Positions 14,191 through 18,434 of a stretch of 18,434 nt of DNA are shown piece by piece. The notes under the pieces were generated by a model, which was given only the letters and a program-made list of their open reading frames with translations, was not told the DNA's origin and ran no database searches. How positions within the stretch are numbered: the stretch's first letter is position 1; each line of letters begins with the position of its first letter. The position numbers were made by a program, and so were the translations under genes. Location of the stretch: contig CAZHMN010000057.1 of assembly GCA_964533705.1 (NCBI GenBank), positions 1-18,434 on the forward strand, in the 5' to 3' direction. Source of the DNA: CAZHMN01 sp964533705. Lineage in GTDB: Bacteria > Electryoneota > B3-LCP.

Positions 14191-16389
14191 ATGAAATACT
14201 CGATTGGTTTATTGCTAATACTGACAACTCTGCTGATATCAAGCTCCCTGTTGGCTCTGCCTGCGGATAGAGCAGCGACAGGGGTTGATCCGCTCATAAC
14301 GTTTTACGAGACTCACGGCGCTTCCGTGATGCCCGACGTCATGGGAAATGTCAACTTTGCCGATGTCAATTCAGAACAGGCCGTAGAATTCACCTGGGGA
14401 TTGGATGACATAACGGTTTATCCGGGGTTTCCCATCAACGTGACAAGCTGGTCGCACGAAGGCGGAATCTGCTGTAACATGGATGCGGACGACGATCTGG
14501 AGATCGTCTATTACATCGGGCAGACAATCCATGCGCTGAACTGGGACGGATCATACGTTCCTGGCTGGCCGCAGACGACCTCCTATTACAGCAATGGAGC
14601 GCCGGCTTATGGCGACATTGACGGGGACGGCGATCCGGAGATCGTGGTGACCAACACTTACACCATGACTTCGGGGATGATCCACGCCTATGAACTGGAC
14701 GGGAGTCCCGTCAACGGGTTCCCCATCAATCACGGATACGCCAGCAGAACCCCGGTCTTAGCCGACCTGGACAACGATGGAGCTCTGGAAATCATCACCA
14801 ACAAGCGCTTCTGGCCTCTGGGCGAATGGTGGGTTTACCGCGGTGATGGGACGGTATTTCCCGGTTGGCCGCAGCCGATAGATCACGTTCCCTCTTCGAG
14901 TTCCGCCGTTGGGGACGTTACCGGCGACGGGATTCCTGAAATCATCGGAGAGTCTTATGACGGGCTCTACGTCTGGGACGTCAACGGTAATCTCCTGTCC
15001 GGATTCCCATTTATGATGCCTTATGGCGCGGTTAATTCATACTCATCTCCCGTTCTCGTTGATCTTGACGAGGATGGTTTGAATGAGATTATCTTCGGAA
15101 CCCACGTTTCCGGCGGTGGAGGTTACGTTTTTGCCCTAAACGGCGATGGGACCGAGCTTCCCGGCTGGCCGCAGTCAACCTGGTCGTGGATATACGGCCC
15201 TCCGGCTGTGGGGTACGTGGATGGCGATAACGTTCTGGACGTTGTGATCGGGGATCAGGTCATGAGTCCGACCCCCATGAATTTCATCTACGGTTGGAAT
15301 GCTTTCGGCGAACCGCTGTCGAACTTCCCCATCGGGCCGCTGAACGCCATCAACATGCAGGTGGCGTTGGCCGATCTGGACGGAGACGGCATGATTGAGA
15401 TGATTGTTGACGATAACACCATGATCACGGCGACGTACGAAGGGAAGTATCTGGCGTTCAACCACGACGGCAGCCCGCTGGCCGAATGGCCGGTGACCAC
15501 GATCGGCACCACGATGATGAACATGGTCTGTCTGAATGACGTCAACAACGATGGCTATGTGGACATCCTCGGAGCGGGCGACTATGCATCGGAAAACTGG
15601 ACCAACATCTTTCTGTGGGATACGGATTATGTCTATGATCCGGATGCCATCGTCATCCCCTGCTTCCAGTACAACGTAAGACATGATGGCATCGTTGACG
15701 TTGAATTCGTTACGCCCGAATTGGCGGCCACGTTAACACCAATAAATCCTCCCATCGTGATTCCATCGGGCGGCGGTTCATTCGATTATACCGTTGAAAT
15801 TGAAAACATCGGCAGTTCCGCCGCGGCGTTCGACGGCTGGATTGAGGCGGATTTGCCCACCGGCACCACCTTCGGCCCCATCATACTTCGTGAGAACATA
15901 ACTTTACCTGTGGGCGGCATGGTAAATCGCACCCTGACACAATACGTGCCGGGAGCCGCTCCTGCAGGCACCTACACCTACCGCCTTAACGTCGGTTATC
16001 ATCCCGACGTCGTTCTGGCCTTCGATGAATTCACGTTAACTAAATCTGGGATGGACGGCGGTCTTGCGGATTCCGGCTGGAATCTTTACGGTTGGGAGGA
16101 TGAAACCCATCCTTCAATTCAGTCCGCCGGAACTGACGATTACACTCTGGTCGAATGCTACCCCAACCCCTTCAATCCCTCGACGACCATCAGTTTTCAG
16201 TTACGGGAGGCGGGATTCGTCAAACTGGAGGTATTCGATATTAACGGGCGCAATGTAGGGGCGAGGTTACCTCGCCCCTACACCGGGCGCCGGTACCCCG
16301 CCGGAACCCACCAGATCACCTTCGACGGTTCCGGTCTGCCGTCCGGCATCTACGTTTACCGCCTGACCGCCGGGGACTTCACCGCATCG
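14191..16389 (+). CDS. Secreted FG-GAP/VCBS-repeat beta-propeller protein with C-terminal sorting domain (3' end in gap)
   Basis: A signal peptide (KYSIGLLLILTTLLISSSLLA) precedes eight repeats starting near residues 96, 142, 192, 242, 291, 342, 395 and 450, spaced 46-55 residues apart. Each has a calcium-loop-like core such as DIDGDGDPEIVV or DLDGDGMIEMIV plus a Gly-Trp/Phe-Pro motif, as in FG-GAP/VCBS propellers. An Ig-like or CARDB-type region follows (VEIENIGSSAAAFDGW), then the sorting domain YPNPFNPSTTISFQL at about residue 657 and LPSGIYVYRLTAGDF. Such domains direct export by the type IX system in Bacteroidota and occur widely in FCB phyla. A palindromic repeat is inserted in frame at 16255. 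Only about 10 residues and the stop should be lost in the gap. Confidence 0.85.
16255..16281. repeat. 27-nt perfect palindromic repeat inserted in frame in a coding region
   Basis: GTAGGGGCGAGGT (16255-16267) and ACCTCGCCCCTAC (16269-16281) are exact reverse complements around one T. The element starts on a codon boundary and adds exactly nine codons (VGARLPRPY) inside the conserved sorting domain. It resembles the GTAGGGGCG-type palindromes I recall as dispersed repeats in cyanobacteria and other phyla. No second copy is in the window. Confidence 0.8.
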
Positions 16390-16489
16390 NNNNNNNNNNN
16401 NNNNNNNNNNNNNNNNNNNNNNNNNNNNNNNNNNNNNNNNNNNNNNNNNNNNNNNNNNNNNNNNNNNNNNNNNNNNNNNNNNNNNNNNN
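16390..16489. other. Assembly gap (100 N) at the 3' end of the propeller gene
   Basis: There are exactly 100 N of unknown true size. The stop codon of the secreted protein, and possibly more genes, are hidden here. Any reading frame drawn across the gap into 16490-16536 is an artefact. Confidence 0.95.
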
Positions 16490-16497
16490 AAAAAGAC

Positions 16498-16526
16498 TTG
16501 ACAAATGAAAGTTCGAGTATTATATT
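16498..16526 (+). promoter_or_regulatory. Strong sigma70-type promoter for tetR-tolC
   Basis: TTGACA (16498-16503), a 17-base spacer and TATATT (16521-16526) match the consensus at 11 of 12 positions. The predicted transcription start near 16533 lies inside the palindromic operator that begins at 16528, so a bound repressor would block initiation. Confidence 0.7.
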
Positions 16527-16527
16527 A

Positions 16528-16563
16528 ATCATTTGATTCAATCATATGATTTAATCAAATGAT
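16528..16563. promoter_or_regulatory. 36-bp palindromic operator overlapping the tetR start codon
   Basis: ATCATTTGATT (16528-16538) is the exact reverse complement of AATCAAATGAT (16553-16563). The centre holds a second perfect 12-base palindrome, AATCATATGATT (16540-16551). All share one axis, with a single mismatched pair (16539/16552). Repeated ATGATT half-sites could accept two TetR dimers. The site lies between the -10 box and the first codons of tetR, as expected for self-repression. Confidence 0.7.
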
Positions 16564-17224
16564 CAGTAACGGACCTCATCTTCAAATTGGTGAAGTTCTT
16601 GCGGGAGAACCACGACAGAGAATCTTGAATGCCGCAACGCAGGTGTTTACTCAAAAAGGTCTGCGGGGCGCGCGAACCCGGGAGATCGCCCGGCTGGCTG
16701 GAGTGAACGTCGCCAGCATCCACTATTATTTCGGTACGAAAGAAAGACTCTATGAAAGAATTATTCGACCGATCTTCACGGTGGTGGTGGATGGATTAAA
16801 GGGAGCGTCCCGGTCCAGCGCTGATCCACGCCGGTGCATCGAGGCCGTTGTTGACGCCTATTTCGATTTATTAAGAGAGCATCCTGAGTTGCCCCGATTA
16901 ATGATGTGGGAATTAGTGGATGGAGGCGTTGCCCTGGAAAAAGTGATCAAGCCCATGTTGAAAGAAGAGGAGATCCTCGTTTCCGAACGACTGCGACAGG
17001 TTTTTCAAAAGGGGCAGAAAATGGGAATGTTTAAACCGCATAATCCCTCTCAGGCTGTCATCAGTTTGGTTGCTCTTTGCGTTTTCCCCTTCTTTGCCGG
17101 GCGATTAATCAATACCTTTTTCCCCGGTCAGGCGTTGGACGCGGAATTTATGGCTGAACGACGGAGCCACGTGAAAGACCTCCTGATTTCCGGTTTGGCA
17201 CTTCATAGGGAAACATCGTCATAA
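16559..17224 (+). CDS. TetR/AcrR-family transcriptional regulator
   Basis: The 221-residue product has the family helix-turn-helix at about residues 20-66: RILNAATQVFTQKGLRG, then TREIARLAGVNVASIHYYFGTKERLYERI. The C-terminal ligand-binding half is all-helical, with REHPELPRLMMWELVDGG. TetR proteins dimerise and leave the operator when a small molecule binds. The ATG at 16559 lies within the palindrome and no Shine-Dalgarno is visible; no better start exists in frame. A TolC-like gene starts 27 bases downstream on the same strand, so it most likely controls an efflux operon and itself. The ligand is unknown. Confidence 0.9.
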   Translation: MISNGPHLQIGEVLAGEPRQRILNAATQVFTQKGLRGARTREIARLAGVNVASIHYYFGTKERLYERIIRPIFTVVVDGLKGASRSSADPRRCIEAVVDAYFDLLREHPELPRLMMWELVDGGVALEKVIKPMLKEEEILVSERLRQVFQKGQKMGMFKPHNPSQAVISLVALCVFPFFAGRLINTFFPGQALDAEFMAERRSHVKDLLISGLALHRETSS

Positions 17225-17251
17225 ATCCAATAATTATAAATGCTAATCAAA

Positions 17252-18434
17252 ATGAAACGAGCAGGTTTTATACCAATTCTGGTCGTCCTCGTGGGGTTCA
17301 TGGCGTTTGAGGGACAGGCTCAGAGGCTAACCCTGGAGGACGCCGTCGGGCGCGCCCTCGAAGTTTCAGAAGAACTGCGAATCAGTCAAGAAGAAGTCCG
17401 CAAATACGAGCTGCAGGCTTCAGAGGCTGGCTCTCGGCGATTGCCCAGGCTTGATTTCAGCGGTCAGTATATCTTCACTTCCGAGGTGATGAGTCTGGAT
17501 CAGCCGCCCACAACCGTCAATCTGGGGACGACTTCGTTGACGATACCCGGCAGCGAGATATCTTTCGGTGACGAGCACACGGTGGATTTCAAGCTTCAGG
17601 TGACGCAACCGCTGTTCACCGGATTCGGATTGAAGAAAACCCATCAGGCGAAGCGCCGGGAGGTGCTCGCCAAGCAGTCCGAATACGATCGCACTCGCTG
17701 GGAGATCCGTTGGCAGGCCGAAGAGGTGTACACGCGGGCGCAGAAGGCGGCGGAAACGCTGAAAATCGCCCGGCTGCAGGTTGGAACTCTGGAACGGCAT
17801 CTTGCGGACGCACAACGGCGGGTCGAGCAGGGGGTGGCTCCATTAGAAGTCACGGCGCGCGCCAAGTACGCCTTGAGCCGGGCGAGATTGCAGCTGCAGG
17901 AGGCGGAAAACGCTGATCAGTTGGCGCAATTCGCGCTTCGGGAGCTGCTCGATCTTCCCGAAGAGGGGGAACACATAGAGCTTGACAGTTTGAGAGCGAC
18001 CTTCTTGGTCGTAGAAGTTCCTGAGGCGCTCGAATATGCCAGACGTCATCGGGTGGAATTCAAGACTTATCATCTCCAGAGGGACGTTCTCTCCGAGCTG
18101 GTCGGCGTACGGCAGGCCTCCTATTATCCATCTCTGTTCGCTTTCGGCGCGCTGAATTACGGCCGACCCGGGGTTGATCGTTTGGCCAATGATTGGATGT
18201 TTTACCAGACGGCCGGCCTGTCGCTTAACTGGACGCTGTGGGACTGGAAGGGCCGACACAACAGGATTCAGGAGGTGAAAGCGGCGCGCCGTCAGATTGA
18301 TGAATCTTTGAAAGCGCTGGAGTCCAGGGTGCGGCTGGAGGTTCAGGCCGCGCAACGTGCTTTACAGGATGCGGCGGAGCGCGTCGATATCGCCATAGAA
18401 AACGTGCAACTGACCAGAGATATTCAGAGGTGGG
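17252..18434 (+). CDS. TolC-family outer-membrane efflux protein, 3' end missing
   Basis: The frame stays open to the end of the window (394 codons). It starts MKRAGFIPILVVLVGFMAFEG, a signal peptide, followed by LTLEDAVGRALEVSEEL, the typical first-helix motif. Repeated long helices follow, with VTQPLFTGFGLKKTHQAKR, ARLQVGTLERHLADAQRRVEQG, ASYYPSLFAFGALNYG and LNWTLWDWKGRHNRI. The two-fold repeat of helical hairpins and beta strands is characteristic of TolC channels, which span the outer membrane and periplasm and join an inner-membrane pump through an adaptor. Adaptor and pump genes would be expected just past the window. The ATG at 17252 is chosen because it gives an intact signal peptide; its ribosome-binding site is weak. 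Confidence 0.92.
   Translation, partial: MKRAGFIPILVVLVGFMAFEGQAQRLTLEDAVGRALEVSEELRISQEEVRKYELQASEAGSRRLPRLDFSGQYIFTSEVMSLDQPPTTVNLGTTSLTIPGSEISFGDEHTVDFKLQVTQPLFTGFGLKKTHQAKRREVLAKQSEYDRTRWEIRWQAEEVYTRAQKAAETLKIARLQVGTLERHLADAQRRVEQGVAPLEVTARAKYALSRARLQLQEAENADQLAQFALRELLDLPEEGEHIELDSLRATFLVVEVPEALEYARRHRVEFKTYHLQRDVLSELVGVRQASYYPSLFAFGALNYGRPGVDRLANDWMFYQTAGLSLNWTLWDWKGRHNRIQEVKAARRQIDESLKALESRVRLEVQAAQRALQDAAERVDIAIENVQLTRDIQRW

Noticed and set aside
15175..15684. Minus-strand 169-codon open frame opposite the propeller repeats
   Set aside because: Its His/Val/Asp-rich composition is that expected from reading Asp-rich repeats in antisense; the sense gene explains the region fully.
16490..16536. 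Continuation of the secreted propeller protein across the N gap
   Set aside because: The sorting domain should end within about 10 residues of the gap edge; the tail after the N run is AT-rich, contains the tetR promoter and does not resemble the domain end.
1..18434. CRISPR arrays, tRNA or rRNA genes, insertion sequences, attachment sites
   Set aside because: No regularly spaced direct repeats, cloverleaf-like sequences, rRNA signatures or transposase genes were seen on either strand.

Overview
The window looks like one piece of a metagenome-assembled genome: two scaffold gaps are each exactly 100 N (9636-9735 and 16390-16489). The gene content is Gram-negative. It includes a TolC-type outer-membrane channel, a small protein that looks like an outer-membrane beta-barrel, and a secreted beta-propeller protein whose C-terminus carries the YPNPFNPSTTI-type sorting domain common in the Fibrobacterota-Chlorobiota-Bacteroidota (FCB) superphylum and its candidate phyla. 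The host is therefore probably an uncultured FCB-group bacterium (inference; no rRNA gene is present).

Layout, left to right. 1-843 is the 3' part of a Ppx/GppA phosphatase. 1169-4447 is a heat-shock operon, hrcA-grpE-dnaJ (no dnaK here), with a small ComEA-like helix-hairpin-helix protein overlapping dnaJ by 4 nt. 4583-7196 holds two unfamiliar membrane proteins: a secreted-side protein with two CPxxxxxY-like motifs, and a protein built like GspL or a PilM-PilN fusion. They end at a good intrinsic terminator. 7258-8638 encodes two 16S rRNA methyltransferases, rsmD and rsmA (ksgA). 8779-9798 is the magnesium transporter gene mgtE, with most of its membrane domain lost in the first gap. 9831-11545 is recO followed by a divergent dprA, and 11579-12250 is the putative outer-membrane barrel.

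The minus-strand block 12328-13954 is the most interesting part. In transcription order it reads: an ECF-type promoter (GGAAAC-N16-CGTAAA), a tiny one-helix membrane protein with an in-frame TGA that may encode selenocysteine, thioredoxin (trxA, active site WCMPC), an ECF sigma factor that seems to start at CTG, a 77-residue soluble zinc-binding anti-sigma factor with the Cys-His-Cys-Cys spacing of RsrA, and a DUF1858 protein with a CxxC pair. I read this as a possible self-regulating thiol-redox sigma/anti-sigma module, analogous to SigR-RsrA-Trx. The sigma factor, anti-sigma factor and thioredoxin identities are secure; the selenocysteine, autoregulation and redox-sensing claims are hypotheses.

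The right end carries the secreted eight-repeat propeller protein, interrupted in frame by a 27-nt perfect palindromic repeat, then the second gap, then a TetR-family regulator with a strong promoter and a 36-bp palindromic operator covering its start codon. A TolC-family gene follows and runs off the window, so this is probably the start of an efflux operon.
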